From: an uncultured Rikenellaceae bacterium
Lineage (GTDB): Bacteria > Bacteroidota > Bacteroidia > Bacteroidales > Rikenellaceae
Direction: 5' to 3'
DNA: 41,559 nt
NCBI GenBank assembly: GCA_944326945.1
Contig: CALVFY010000022.1
Coordinates: forward strand, 1 to 41,559
Made by a program: the position numbers and the translations under genes. Positions 8,844 through 17,212 of this stretch are shown here, one piece after another (position 1 is the first letter of the stretch; each line of letters starts with the position of its first letter). The notes below the pieces were generated by a model that saw nothing but the letters and a program-made list of their open reading frames with translations, searched no databases and was not told the origin of the DNA.

Positions 8844-9449
8844 TTATCTGAGCCGACTGCCGATCAGATGGATAAATTCTTCGCGTGTCCGCATCTGGGA
8901 GAGGAATACCCCTGTGAAGGCCGACGTCGTAGTAGCCGAATTTTGTTTTTGTACTCCGCGCATCTGCATACACATGTGGCTGGCTTCGATCACAACAGCC
9001 ACACCCATCGGGTTGAGAGCCTCCTGAATACAGTCGCGGATCTGTACGGTCAGGCGTTCCTGTACCTGCAGCCGTCGGGCGAATGCTTCCACGACCCGGG
9101 CGATTTTCGACAATCCCGTGATGTATCCGTTGGGGATATAGGCCACATGAGCTTTGCCATAGAAGGGGAGCATATGGTGTTCGCACAAGGAATAGAGTTC
9201 GATGTCCTTGACGATCACCATCTGTCTGTATTCTTCTTTGAATTTGGCCGATAGCAGAATCTCTTTCGGATCGGCATCGTATCCTTGGGTGAGGAAGGCC
9301 ATTGCCTTGGCGACCCGTTCGGGGGTTTTCAGCAATCCCTCTCTGGTTGGATCTTCTCCCAGGATAGAGAGGATTTCCCGATAGTGATACGAGAGTTTCT
9401 CGATGACTTCGGGCGAAAAAAGTTCCTCTTTACGGTAATTTTCTTTCAT
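8844..9449 (-). CDS. folE: GTP cyclohydrolase I
   Basis: A 201-residue enzyme converting GTP to 7,8-dihydroneopterin triphosphate, the first step to folate (and to queuosine-type precursors). The zinc/catalytic motif CEHH (C89, H91, H92) and the third ligand C160 in SHMCMQMRG are present, as is the GLSKIARVV segment. The frame is open farther upstream to 9521, but those 24 residues are not conserved; the ATG at 9449 with the TAnnTTTG element 22 bases upstream is chosen. folK lies 7 kb away in another operon. Confidence 0.94.
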   Translation of the reverse strand: MKENYRKEELFSPEVIEKLSYHYREILSILGEDPTREGLLKTPERVAKAMAFLTQGYDADPKEILLSAKFKEEYRQMVIVKDIELYSLCEHHMLPFYGKAHVAYIPNGYITGLSKIARVVEAFARRLQVQERLTVQIRDCIQEALNPMGVAVVIEASHMCMQMRGVQKQNSATTTSAFTGVFLSQMRTREEFIHLIGSRLR

Positions 9450-9470
9450 GTCGATAAGGCAATTGTGGGG

Positions 9471-9478
9471 CAAAAGTA
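9471..9478 (-). promoter_or_regulatory. Bacteroidota -7 promoter element for folE
   Basis: TACTTTTG on the minus strand, 22 bases upstream of the chosen folE ATG. It lies within the longer open frame and so supports the shorter protein. Confidence 0.55.
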
Positions 9479-9546
9479 GCAATTTTCCCGGACAAAGAGA
9501 AACCCGGGGTTTGATTTTCACACTTTCGATGGGGTTTGGGAAGAAA

Positions 9547-10725
9547 TTACACCAATCGTCGGATCGTGGTATGGAGAGTCAGTCGCCTGTGGGTTAAATC
9601 CACACCTTCCAATAGGGCCACGCCGGGGCGTTTGCCGATCTCCAGCGATCCGCACCATGAATCGATTCCCAATGCTCTGGCTCCGTTCAGTGTGGCCCAT
9701 TGGAGCAGCTCTTCCAAGGGATTTTCAGCCAGGACTTTCATCTCTTCGAGAATGGAAAGTGTTGGGCTCGAGGCGGTCGAATCGGTTCCCAGGGCGATTT
9801 GTGCTCCATGACGACGAAGTAGTTCCACGGGAGGTTTCCCGCCGGTGATACGGGCGTTCGACCGGGGACAGAGGACCCATGTCAAATGATCTCCGAAATG
9901 TTGTTGCAGGGCGATGATCTCTTTTTCCGTGGCGAATGTGCCGTGAATGAGCATCAGATTGCGGTCGCGGGGAATGGTCTGAAGGATCCGTTGGGCAGGA
10001 GAGTCCTCTTCGGCGAAGTCTGCTGGCAGGTGACACTCCCGAAACCACTCCAATAAGGCTCCTCGGTCCTGAAACAGTTCTCGTTCTTCGGGACTCTCCA
10101 TGAAATGGATTGACAGAGGAGTGTCTGTCCGCTCTTTTCCGGCGTATTCCGCGGCTTTGGCAAAGGCCTCTCGATTGAGAGAATAGGTCGAGTGTGGAGT
10201 AACGGAAAAAGGAAGATCGAGGTTTTTGCACTGTTCGATCGAGTGTCGCAACGGGTCGATCGAAGTCGTGCGTAGTCCGAATAATTCCAAAAAATTATGA
10301 ACATAGATCGGGCCTTTCTGTTTGATTGGGAACGAACTCGGACCATTGCAGGTGTCGGCCACGGCCACGATGCCTTCGTTCCGCATTCGGGCGATTTGAT
10401 AGCCTATGGCAGCCTTTCGTTCCTCGGCAGAGGAAGTTTTTCTTAAGGGGCCGATTGCCCGGATAAATGCCGTGAGACCTCTGACGGGAGGTGTGATTTC
10501 GTGCAGATGGGATAGTTCCAGGTGGCAATGGGCATTGACGATGCCCGGAATCAGGATCCCGCTGTAGAATTCCACTCCTGCGAGCGAATCGACACGGTCG
10601 TTTGTCTCCACGGCCGCAATGCGACCACTCTGATCAATGGATAGAATCCCGTTTTTCAGGAAGCCATGGGGCGTGTAGAGATAGTGTGCTGCTATCTTGC
10701 GTAAGCTCCGAGTACTCTTTTCCAT
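9547..10725 (-). CDS. Amidohydrolase family metal-dependent deaminase
   Basis: A 392-residue TIM-barrel amidohydrolase. The metal-binding NAHCHLE (64-70, H66 and H68), [15 protein letters not shown] and the GTDS motif with the catalytic Asp are all in order, and short N- and C-terminal beta segments flank the barrel. The family covers S-adenosylhomocysteine, guanine, chlorotriazine and aminodeoxyfutalosine deaminases. The HCHLE form and the size would fit an aminodeoxyfutalosine deaminase (menaquinone by the futalosine route), but no other mqn gene is in the window, so the substrate is open. The first 92 bases overlap the end of the DUF4296 lipoprotein gene in another frame. No later start keeps the N-terminal strand, so the overlap looks real. 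It is the last gene of the operon. Confidence 0.8.
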   Translation of the reverse strand: MEKSTRSLRKIAAHYLYTPHGFLKNGILSIDQSGRIAAVETNDRVDSLAGVEFYSGILIPGIVNAHCHLELSHLHEITPPVRGLTAFIRAIGPLRKTSSAEERKAAIGYQIARMRNEGIVAVADTCNGPSSFPIKQKGPIYVHNFLELFGLRTTSIDPLRHSIEQCKNLDLPFSVTPHSTYSLNREAFAKAAEYAGKERTDTPLSIHFMESPEERELFQDRGALLEWFRECHLPADFAEEDSPAQRILQTIPRDRNLMLIHGTFATEKEIIALQQHFGDHLTWVLCPRSNARITGGKPPVELLRRHGAQIALGTDSTASSPTLSILEEMKVLAENPLEELLQWATLNGARALGIDSWCGSLEIGKRPGVALLEGVDLTHRRLTLHTTIRRLV

Positions 10726-11506
10726 CGATCATCAATTTGTAGTTCACCAGAAGATGCGTGAGCGAGTCCCGAGCCGCATCTACGGGCAGATAATAGGTGA
10801 TTTTCAGTGAGTCGATCCTCATAGAGGGAGTTTTCAGGTTTTTGCTGTAATTCCCGAAACGGATCTCCAGGACCTGTGCACGAGGGACTACCGTAATTTT
10901 CGTTTCGTAGTGTTGGCGGTTCTGCTTTTTCATCCAGTTAGTGGACGTGGAGATCTGCCGGCCGGCCGAGTCGCGTAGCAGATGACTTGTTCGCAGACTC
11001 CCATTGCTTTCCAGCGAATCGATCAAATAGCTGTATTCCACTTTGTAACTACCCTCTTTCACGGGAATCAGGATCCGTAGTTTTCCTGTATCGGCAATAC
11101 GTCGGGCCGTGATCAGCGAGTCTTCATAAACGATTTGTTTGAACCGTTCTCCGGCAATCATGTCGATCGTGTCGAGGATATTCACTTTTTTTTGATACCA
11201 TTCATACTCTTTTTCGAGCTGGTCGATTGCCTCGTTGATGATGTCCGACAGACGGGAACTTTTGCGTTTGGAGAAATCATTGATCGTATAGATCATATCC
11301 GAAGTACGGTAACCGTATTTTTCGAAAATGGGGGTATAGATATCCATTGAATCGTAGTCGATACGACCGTTGTTGCAGTAGGCATTGGCGATATATATCT
11401 CTTTGAAGATCGAACGAAGATCTTCGTCGGCAATGACTTTGGAACGGGAGCAGCTTCCAGCCAGAAGCAGAACTGCCATGGAGAGGATCAGAAGTGTGGT
11501 TTTCAT
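10634..11506 (-). CDS. DUF4296-type lipoprotein
   Basis: A 290-residue predicted outer-membrane or periplasmic lipoprotein. The start at 11506 gives a clean type II signal peptide with lipobox LAGSC (C19). Residues 25-110 (ADEDLRSIFKEIYIANAYC...YGYRTSDMIYTINDFSKR) resemble the Bacteroidota-only DUF4296 domain, whose function is unknown; the remaining 170 residues are beta-rich and unrecognised. The start overlaps the permease stop as ATGA, so the two are translationally coupled. The 3' end overlaps the amidohydrolase start by 92 bases. Confidence 0.75.
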   Translation of the reverse strand: MKTTLLILSMAVLLLAGSCSRSKVIADEDLRSIFKEIYIANAYCNNGRIDYDSMDIYTPIFEKYGYRTSDMIYTINDFSKRKSSRLSDIINEAIDQLEKEYEWYQKKVNILDTIDMIAGERFKQIVYEDSLITARRIADTGKLRILIPVKEGSYKVEYSYLIDSLESNGSLRTSHLLRDSAGRQISTSTNWMKKQNRQHYETKITVVPRAQVLEIRFGNYSKNLKTPSMRIDSLKITYYLPVDAARDSLTHLLVNYKLMIDGKEYSELTQDSSTLSLHAPWLPEKRDSIH

Positions 11507-12726
11507 AGCGTAAGGGATGAACGCGGGATCATGCGGATCGCCGTACATTTCGTTATCAGATAGTTGATCAGAAGGAACGTGACCGCAATCCCTGCAATGT
11601 CTCCGGGTTGAATCACCACCGGATAGGCCTCCACCAGGAATGTTTCGGCCGGGATCCGGATAAATCCCAATTGTTGTTGCAGAATACAGAATCCTATTCC
11701 TACGATCAGCCCGCCGACAGCGCCGATCAGGGAGATAAGCATTCCTTCCCGGATGAAGATGCTCCGTACGAAGGGAATATTTGCTCCGAGAGTGGCGAGT
11801 GTGCGGATATCTTTTTGTTTTTCAATCACCAACATGATCATCGATCCGATGACCGAGAATGAGGCGATCACCAGAACCAGCACTCCGATCAGGAAAACAC
11901 CCCATTTTTCGTAGACCATAATTCGGTACAGGGAGGCTTTCTGCTGTTCCCGGGTCAGTACCCGGAAATTCTCGCCGACGGTTTGGGCGATTGTATGGCG
12001 GGCCCGATCGGGATCTGTTCCGGGCGAGAGTTTGATCATCAGAGCCGACAGTTTGTCGGGGTAGTCGAACAGTCTGCGGGTGAAGGAGATCGGCGCGATC
12101 ATGTATTTGTTGTCGGTTTCGGCCTCCAGGGCAAAGGTTCCGGCGGGGAAGAGCTGATCCTGTCGGAAACTTTCGATAGGCAGCAGCGAACTGAACGAGG
12201 CGCCGCGACGAGGGGCATAGACCCGGATCGGATCGTACAAAGCCAGACGCACACCCAGATTGTAGGCAAGGCCCTGTCCCACGACGGCCTGTTCCATATC
12301 CCCGAACATCAGATCGTATTTCCCTTCTGCGATCATCTTCTCCACGGGGATTACTTGCGGGTAGAGCGAATCCACTCCGCGGATCGTTCCGATGTACTGG
12401 CGGCCACGATACTCCAGCAGTCCATTCTCTTCCAACACTTCCGAAAAGGCTTCCACCTCTTTCAGACTTTTCAGTCGAGCCGTATCGAGGCTCCCTGCGT
12501 CGAAAACCTTTCCTTCGGCGGCCGTCACCACGATATCAGGGTCGAAGGTTTGATACATCGAACGAACCAGATCGCCGAAACCGTTGAATACCGAAAGCAG
12601 GATCACCAGCGCTGCCACGGGAACCCCCACCGCGAAAGCGCTCACTCCGGAGATGATATTGATCACCGAGTGGGATTTGCGGGCCAGCAGATAACGCCGG
12701 GCAAAGAGCCAGGAGAGCCTTCTCAT
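11503..12726 (-). CDS. FtsX/LolE-type ABC permease (lipoprotein release or MacB-like)
   Basis: A 407-residue membrane protein with the four-helix FtsX layout: one helix near residues 20-48, a large periplasmic domain (about 50-265), then three helices near 272-300, 320-350 and 372-395. The start (LFARRYLLARKSHSVINIISGVS) and the segment VIGSMIMLVIEKQKDIRTLATLGA are typical of LolC/LolE, which extract lipoproteins from the inner membrane. No ATPase subunit lies next to it, so the partner must be elsewhere. It starts 16 bases after rbfA and overlaps the DUF4296 gene by 4 bases. Confidence 0.85.
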   Translation of the reverse strand: MRRLSWLFARRYLLARKSHSVINIISGVSAFAVGVPVAALVILLSVFNGFGDLVRSMYQTFDPDIVVTAAEGKVFDAGSLDTARLKSLKEVEAFSEVLEENGLLEYRGRQYIGTIRGVDSLYPQVIPVEKMIAEGKYDLMFGDMEQAVVGQGLAYNLGVRLALYDPIRVYAPRRGASFSSLLPIESFRQDQLFPAGTFALEAETDNKYMIAPISFTRRLFDYPDKLSALMIKLSPGTDPDRARHTIAQTVGENFRVLTREQQKASLYRIMVYEKWGVFLIGVLVLVIASFSVIGSMIMLVIEKQKDIRTLATLGANIPFVRSIFIREGMLISLIGAVGGLIVGIGFCILQQQLGFIRIPAETFLVEAYPVVIQPGDIAGIAVTFLLINYLITKCTAIRMIPRSSLTL

Positions 12727-12742
12727 GATTTTGTTTTTGAGA

Positions 12743-13084
12743 TTATTCCTCTTTGAGCAGATGGTCGATGTTTTCGATGTATTCCAGAGAATCGTCCAAC
12801 CGGAAGTCGATTTCGGGCACCTGTTTGACCTGATTTCTCATTCTGCTGCCGAGTGCCTTGCGGATCATCCAGTTGTTTTTCTGGAAACTGTCCAGAATCT
12901 CCTGATTTTTATTGAAAGGGAAGATACTCAGATAGATCCGGGCAAAACTCAAGTCGGGACTTACTCGCACGGTGGTGACCGATACCATCACGCCCTTGAC
13001 CAGCGAAGCGGCCTCTTTGAGCAAAATATCACTGATATCTTTTTGAATCTGCCGGGCTATTTTTTGTTGTCTTGTTGTCTCCAT
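12743..13084 (-). CDS. rbfA: Ribosome-binding factor A
   Basis: A 113-residue KH-fold 30S maturation factor. The N-terminal RQQKIARQIQKDISDIL, the central VSVTTVRVSPDLSFARIYLSIF and the C-terminal VKQVPEIDFRLDDSLEY fit RbfA, and the length is normal. Its first 56 bases overlap the end of the upstream barrel gene in a different frame. The ATG at 13084 begins the conserved helix, so this overlap is forced by both proteins. Confidence 0.92.
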   Translation of the reverse strand: METTRQQKIARQIQKDISDILLKEAASLVKGVMVSVTTVRVSPDLSFARIYLSIFPFNKNQEILDSFQKNNWMIRKALGSRMRNQVKQVPEIDFRLDDSLEYIENIDHLLKEE

Positions 13085-14003
13085 GGCTGTCAGTTTTTGT
13101 GTTTTCGGCGGGAGTCGTTTTTGATTGATCCTTTTCGATTGCCGGTTCAGTTTGTGATTGTATGGGTTCGGGTTTTTCTATGGTTTGAGTGGTGTCCGAG
13201 ACCTGTATTTGTTCCGTTTTTACAGATTGATTTTCGGCGGCCATCTGTTTCCGCTCTTTGCGGCGGAGTTTTTCGGCCACACGATTGCTGGGTGCCGAGA
13301 GAATGCCTCCTTTACCCAGCCGCCAATAGAGTCCTACGGAGATATTGATATTGTCGAGAGGGGACCGTAAAGGATTCTCTTCATATTTGTTCCGGTTTTT
13401 CAGGATGTCTGAATAACCGAAATAGTAGCGTCCTTCGAACATCAGCTCGAATCGTCCGATCAGGAAACCCATACCGGCTCCTCCGCAAAGACCGTATCCC
13501 CATCTGTTGTCGCGGGTCAGTTCCATGTGATAGGGCTTTGATTCGAGCAGTCCGGACCATTCAGAATGCCATTCGTAGCGGGAATCAATATTGTAGGAGA
13601 AGGTGAGTCCCAGGTTGATGAATACCCGCATTGTCCGTTGGAAGAAATAGAAGTGGGGTTGCCAGATCAGCGGCAACATCAGGGAGTTGACGGTTCGATG
13701 ATAGGTGGTTGTAGTGTCGTTGGGCAGGTAGGAGAATCCTCCTTTGATCAGCTCTTTGTAGCCGCGTTGAATAAATTCGAAATCGGCCTCCACAGCCCCT
13801 ACATATTTGACGGGACTGTAATATTTCCACGACACGCCTCCCGAATAGAGTCCCCAAATCATACCTGTTTCGGTCGGAGGGAACATACGCACCGATCCGC
13901 TTCCGTATCCGGCCCGAATACCCACGTAATGCTGCGCTTTCACTGCCTCTGTCCCTAACAGCAGAAGCAGTATGGCCGTTATGATCGTCACTCGTTTCAT
14001 CAT
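13029..14003 (-). CDS. Outer-membrane beta-barrel protein (PorT-like) with a charged C-terminal tail
   Basis: A 324-residue secreted protein with a signal peptide (cleavage after VKAQ, about residue 23) and an eight-strand-type small barrel over about residues 25-235, with the strand pattern and GIRAGYGSG start common in Bacteroidota 'porin family/outer membrane beta-barrel' proteins. After the last strand (NISVGLYWRLG) comes a tail of about 85 residues rich in Lys, Glu, Thr, Gln and Pro, which looks disordered. The tail runs into rbfA by 56 bases. Two adjacent ATGs (14003 and 14000) are equally possible starts. It follows the Ig-like lipoprotein by 12 bases. The function is unknown. Confidence 0.72.
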   Translation of the reverse strand: MMKRVTIITAILLLLLGTEAVKAQHYVGIRAGYGSGSVRMFPPTETGMIWGLYSGGVSWKYYSPVKYVGAVEADFEFIQRGYKELIKGGFSYLPNDTTTTYHRTVNSLMLPLIWQPHFYFFQRTMRVFINLGLTFSYNIDSRYEWHSEWSGLLESKPYHMELTRDNRWGYGLCGGAGMGFLIGRFELMFEGRYYFGYSDILKNRNKYEENPLRSPLDNINISVGLYWRLGKGGILSAPSNRVAEKLRRKERKQMAAENQSVKTEQIQVSDTTQTIEKPEPIQSQTEPAIEKDQSKTTPAENTKTDSHGDNKTTKNSPADSKRYQ

Positions 14004-14015
14004 GGTGCGTAGATA

Positions 14016-16007
14016 CTATTGAGAACCGCCCATTCCTTCGAATGCGGCGTTGTTGCGATTGGCATTGGTTTGAGGTTTTGGGGCAGGCTGGTTGAGTCGT
14101 TTTGCCAACTGTTCGAGCCGTTTCTGCATACGGATGGCTTCAGCCTGCCGCAATTTGGTCACGATGCTTTCCGTGGTAACCGGTGCGAACAGTTTGTTCA
14201 TATCCAGATCGAACTCCAGCTCCCAGTTTTCTTTGGTGGTGATCGTTCCGTCGCCCTCTTCCGGCAGATAGAGTTCCACCCGTTCGGGTTGACGACGCAG
14301 GATCATGTCCCCCCGATCCCATTCACCGTTGCGATTCAGGTCTTCGAGTACCCGTAATTTGATTTTGCCCGGGTCGACATAACGGAACGTATATTTTCCG
14401 TTTTTTGCATGTCGGATCTCCTGAAGCAGAGAACCGCTTTCCGTGAGCAGTTGGAGAACATATTCGCTGTCGGGGGTTTTGCCTTGCACATTGGCTACAA
14501 TCGTGGCATATTTTTCGGGATTGACCACCGAAAATTCCGATCGGAGGGTGTCGTTACTCTCTCCGGCCACATTATGGAATACTCCGGAGGGGATCAGCAG
14601 TTCATATTTTTGTCCTGGAGTCCAGGGTGCCTGGAGGATCCATCGACGCAGGTTGGCCGTATCGCGTTTGAAAGAGAATTTCACACGATAACGTTTTTCG
14701 TCTTCTGAGGTTCGGATCAAAGAGACGGCTCCGCTGTCGAGGGCTGTGAGGGGATAGTCGAATTCAAATGGGATTCCTTTTTCGGGATTGATCTCGCTGG
14801 AGGCATCCACCTTGTATTTGAAGGGATTGACTGGTTTTTCAGCCTTTTCTTCCTCTCTTTTCTCTTTGCGGGTTCGGGTGTCAAAGAATTTCCACCCTAA
14901 ATTCAGTTTTTGAGTATCGGGTCTGAGTACATTGAGCGAATCATGTTTCAGATAGATGAGTTCGGCCCGGATCGTGTCTGGAAGCTCTTCGGAGGGGACA
15001 TTGAGCCAGAAGGCGATGGAGTCCTTGTTTCGGGAGAGGTATTCGGTAATGATCTGGGTGGAATCGATGCCCTCGAATACGAGTTTTTCGATCTTGGGGA
15101 ACTTTGCGCCGAAGGTAAGGATTACCTTGTGTTGCAGCGGACGGGAGTGATCTGACAGATATTGTCTTTTGAAGGATTCGTCCAAGAACAGTCGCATGTA
15201 GATCTGGGGGTCGGCCACAACATATTTACGTGTGGTATCGAACCATGCACTGAAAGCGGGCATTGTGACCGGGTTGCATAACGTATCCAGAAAACCCACC
15301 TTGTCCACTCCCGGATCATAGGTTTGGTTGCCGTTCGAATCCTCGAATGCATAGATACGATAGGGAACCGGTTTAAGATTTTCGGTAATGAAGATACCGT
15401 TTCCTTCGGCTCGTCCCACCACCTGGGGGGGGAGTTTGAGCAGGGTGGAGTCGTAGTCGGCGGTCATACGGCTGCCGATCGAGTCTATTGTGGTATCGTA
15501 GAAGAAGATAAATGTCTTGGAGATGCTGTCTTGCGAGTAACCGTCCACCGTATAACCCGACATGACCAGCGAGTCGATGCTCTTGCCGGTCGAGAAGACG
15601 TATCGGAAACCGTTAAGGGGATTGCCTTCGTTGTTGTCCGCCACGCTGCTGCCGAAATTGAGGGCATAAGTGGTATTGGGAAGCAGACTGTCCTGAAGAT
15701 CGATCTGAATACCTCGTCCGCGCAGGGTAACCAGAGGTTTTTTGCCGGTCTGAGGCGAGGTATAGAACTCCTTTTGCTGGTCTTTCAATTGTACGTATTC
15801 GTTGAATTCTATGTAGATACGTTTATCCTTGAATTCGAGTGTTCCGAATCCGGGTCTCATCTCCACCACTTGTGGAGGCAATGTATCACGAGGTCCCCCT
15901 TGTGGCGACATGATATTGGCGCAACGGCTAAAGAGGCCTGTGCCGAAGAAGAGCAACACGACCGCTTTCAGGGCTTGATGACCTATGTGAGAAGACCGGA
16001 TCCGCAT
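14016..16007 (-). CDS. Ig-like (Big_5-type) domain lipoprotein
   Basis: A 663-residue envelope protein of a type found in nearly all Bacteroidota. A signal segment ends in FSRC (C29), an atypical lipobox with Arg before Cys. The family hallmark SPQGGPRDTLPPQV follows, then a bacterial Ig-like domain (about residues 35-140) with the strand IYIEFNEYVQLKD, several further beta domains, and a Gln/Asn/Pro-rich C-terminus. Its role is unknown; homologues are usually single-copy and have been guessed to act in envelope biogenesis. The open frame could start at TTG 16031, but that codon lies inside the TAnnTTTG element, so ATG 16007 is chosen. It is the first gene of the operon running to the amidohydrolase. 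Confidence 0.82.
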   Translation of the reverse strand: MRIRSSHIGHQALKAVVLLFFGTGLFSRCANIMSPQGGPRDTLPPQVVEMRPGFGTLEFKDKRIYIEFNEYVQLKDQQKEFYTSPQTGKKPLVTLRGRGIQIDLQDSLLPNTTYALNFGSSVADNNEGNPLNGFRYVFSTGKSIDSLVMSGYTVDGYSQDSISKTFIFFYDTTIDSIGSRMTADYDSTLLKLPPQVVGRAEGNGIFITENLKPVPYRIYAFEDSNGNQTYDPGVDKVGFLDTLCNPVTMPAFSAWFDTTRKYVVADPQIYMRLFLDESFKRQYLSDHSRPLQHKVILTFGAKFPKIEKLVFEGIDSTQIITEYLSRNKDSIAFWLNVPSEELPDTIRAELIYLKHDSLNVLRPDTQKLNLGWKFFDTRTRKEKREEEKAEKPVNPFKYKVDASSEINPEKGIPFEFDYPLTALDSGAVSLIRTSEDEKRYRVKFSFKRDTANLRRWILQAPWTPGQKYELLIPSGVFHNVAGESNDTLRSEFSVVNPEKYATIVANVQGKTPDSEYVLQLLTESGSLLQEIRHAKNGKYTFRYVDPGKIKLRVLEDLNRNGEWDRGDMILRRQPERVELYLPEEGDGTITTKENWELEFDLDMNKLFAPVTTESIVTKLRQAEAIRMQKRLEQLAKRLNQPAPKPQTNANRNNAAFEGMGGSQ

Positions 16008-16028
16008 AAAGGTTTTCGATTGTCTGCG

Positions 16029-16036
16029 CAAAGATA
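16029..16036 (-). promoter_or_regulatory. Bacteroidota -7 promoter element for the Ig-like lipoprotein/rbfA operon
   Basis: TATCTTTG on the minus strand, 22 bases upstream of ATG 16007, separating this operon from the flippase-dut-holB operon upstream. Confidence 0.6.
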
Positions 16037-16087
16037 ACTAAAATTTACCGAATGTCATTTGAGAAGCCGTATCGGGGAATCGGAGGC

Positions 16088-16648
16088 TCATGGATTGGTT
16101 TGCGAAGGATTCTCGTTCTGATCGCCCTCTCCGGTGTCTGGTTCTTGGGGAGGCAATGGCGGGGTTTCGTTTACCATGAACCAGTTGGCCTCTTTGTAGA
16201 GACTGTCGGTCCGCCAGGGCCGGAATCGGATACGAGTGATTAATTGGGGTAAATTGGCCGGAATTTCCACCTGTCTCCAGGCATAAATACGGTTGGGGAC
16301 ATCGCATATCACGAGGATAGTGGGGTCATTACGCAAGGGACCGATTTCGAGTACACCCTCTTCGTTTTGGCGAGTCGTCACATCGGCTTGTTTTTCTTCC
16401 TCTTTCCAACGGGCCGTGAGGATTCCTGCTTCGGCCTTGTCGTAGGAGGCTACGGCCCATTCGGAGGTATCGGCGGCGAAGGCATAGGCGACTACGTCGG
16501 TGGCGAGGACTTCCGATCCATTTTCTTCCGTCTGCACGTAGGGCGTAACGCGGAATATGAGTTCGGTATTTACCTTTTTGCATCCCGGAACGAGTATTGT
16601 CGTAATGGCGAGTGTCGCTGTCAGTATCACTCTATTGTATTGTCTCAT
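16088..16648 (-). CDS. Hypothetical lipoprotein
   Basis: A 186-residue protein with a type II signal peptide (lipobox LVPGC, C23), a beta-rich body of about 135 residues and a Pro/Glu/Asn-rich tail after residue 160. I do not recognise a family. It starts 12 bases after folK and is the last gene of that operon. Nothing in the neighbourhood fixes its role. Confidence 0.7.
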   Translation of the reverse strand: MRQYNRVILTATLAITTILVPGCKKVNTELIFRVTPYVQTEENGSEVLATDVVAYAFAADTSEWAVASYDKAEAGILTARWKEEEKQADVTTRQNEEGVLEIGPLRNDPTILVICDVPNRIYAWRQVEIPANLPQLITRIRFRPWRTDSLYKEANWFMVNETPPLPPQEPDTGEGDQNENPSQTNP

Positions 16649-16660
16649 TGCCTGGTTGTT

Positions 16661-17212
16661 TTATTGTTTGGTGTAGATTGCACTGTACGGCTCCTGGGGA
16701 ATCCGGCGATGCAATGCTTCCCGTAATTCGCGGATCGTACGATTCAGTTTCGGGTGTCGGTATTCCGGCATTATTTCGCACAGGGGAGCCAGTACGAACT
16801 CTCGTTCCTGAATCCTCGGATGCGGAAGGGTTAGCTTGGGAGTCTCCACGATCCGTTCTTCGTAAAACAGAATATCTATATCCATTGTCCGTGAAACGTA
16901 TTGTCGTTTTTCTTGAGAAACGCTGTTTTTCGCGGAAAGTTGTCTCTGCAACTCTGGTTTTTCTCGTTTTCGACCCAATTCCTGCTCGATTTGCAACAAT
17001 CGGTCGAGCAACTCTTCCGTTTCGAGAGGAGTGTCCACGACCAGCACTTGATTCAAAAAGCGCTCTTTAGCCTTGAATCCCCACGCTTCGGATTCCATCA
17101 GCGGGGAGACCTGTTTGATCTGTCCCACTTGTTCTGTGATCAATTCCCGTGCCCGATCCAGATTTTTTACCCGATCGCCGAGATTCCCTCCAGTCAATAA
17201 CACGGTTTTCAT
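16661..17212 (-). CDS. folK: 2-amino-4-hydroxy-6-hydroxymethyldihydropteridine pyrophosphokinase
   Basis: A 183-residue HPPK transferring pyrophosphate from ATP to 6-hydroxymethyl-dihydropterin in folate synthesis. Visible motifs are TGGNLGDR (7-14), the ESEAWGF substrate segment (40-46), FLNQVLVVDT (52-61) and RTMDIDIL (108-115) with the Mg-binding Asp pair, then LPHPRIQEREFVLAPL. Compared with the usual 155-165 residues there is an insertion of about 20 residues (86-105) just before RTMDIDI, in the mobile loop. It overlaps holB by 4 bases (ATGA), so the two are coupled. Confidence 0.92.
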   Translation of the reverse strand: MKTVLLTGGNLGDRVKNLDRARELITEQVGQIKQVSPLMESEAWGFKAKERFLNQVLVVDTPLETEELLDRLLQIEQELGRKREKPELQRQLSAKNSVSQEKRQYVSRTMDIDILFYEERIVETPKLTLPHPRIQEREFVLAPLCEIMPEYRHPKLNRTIRELREALHRRIPQEPYSAIYTKQ

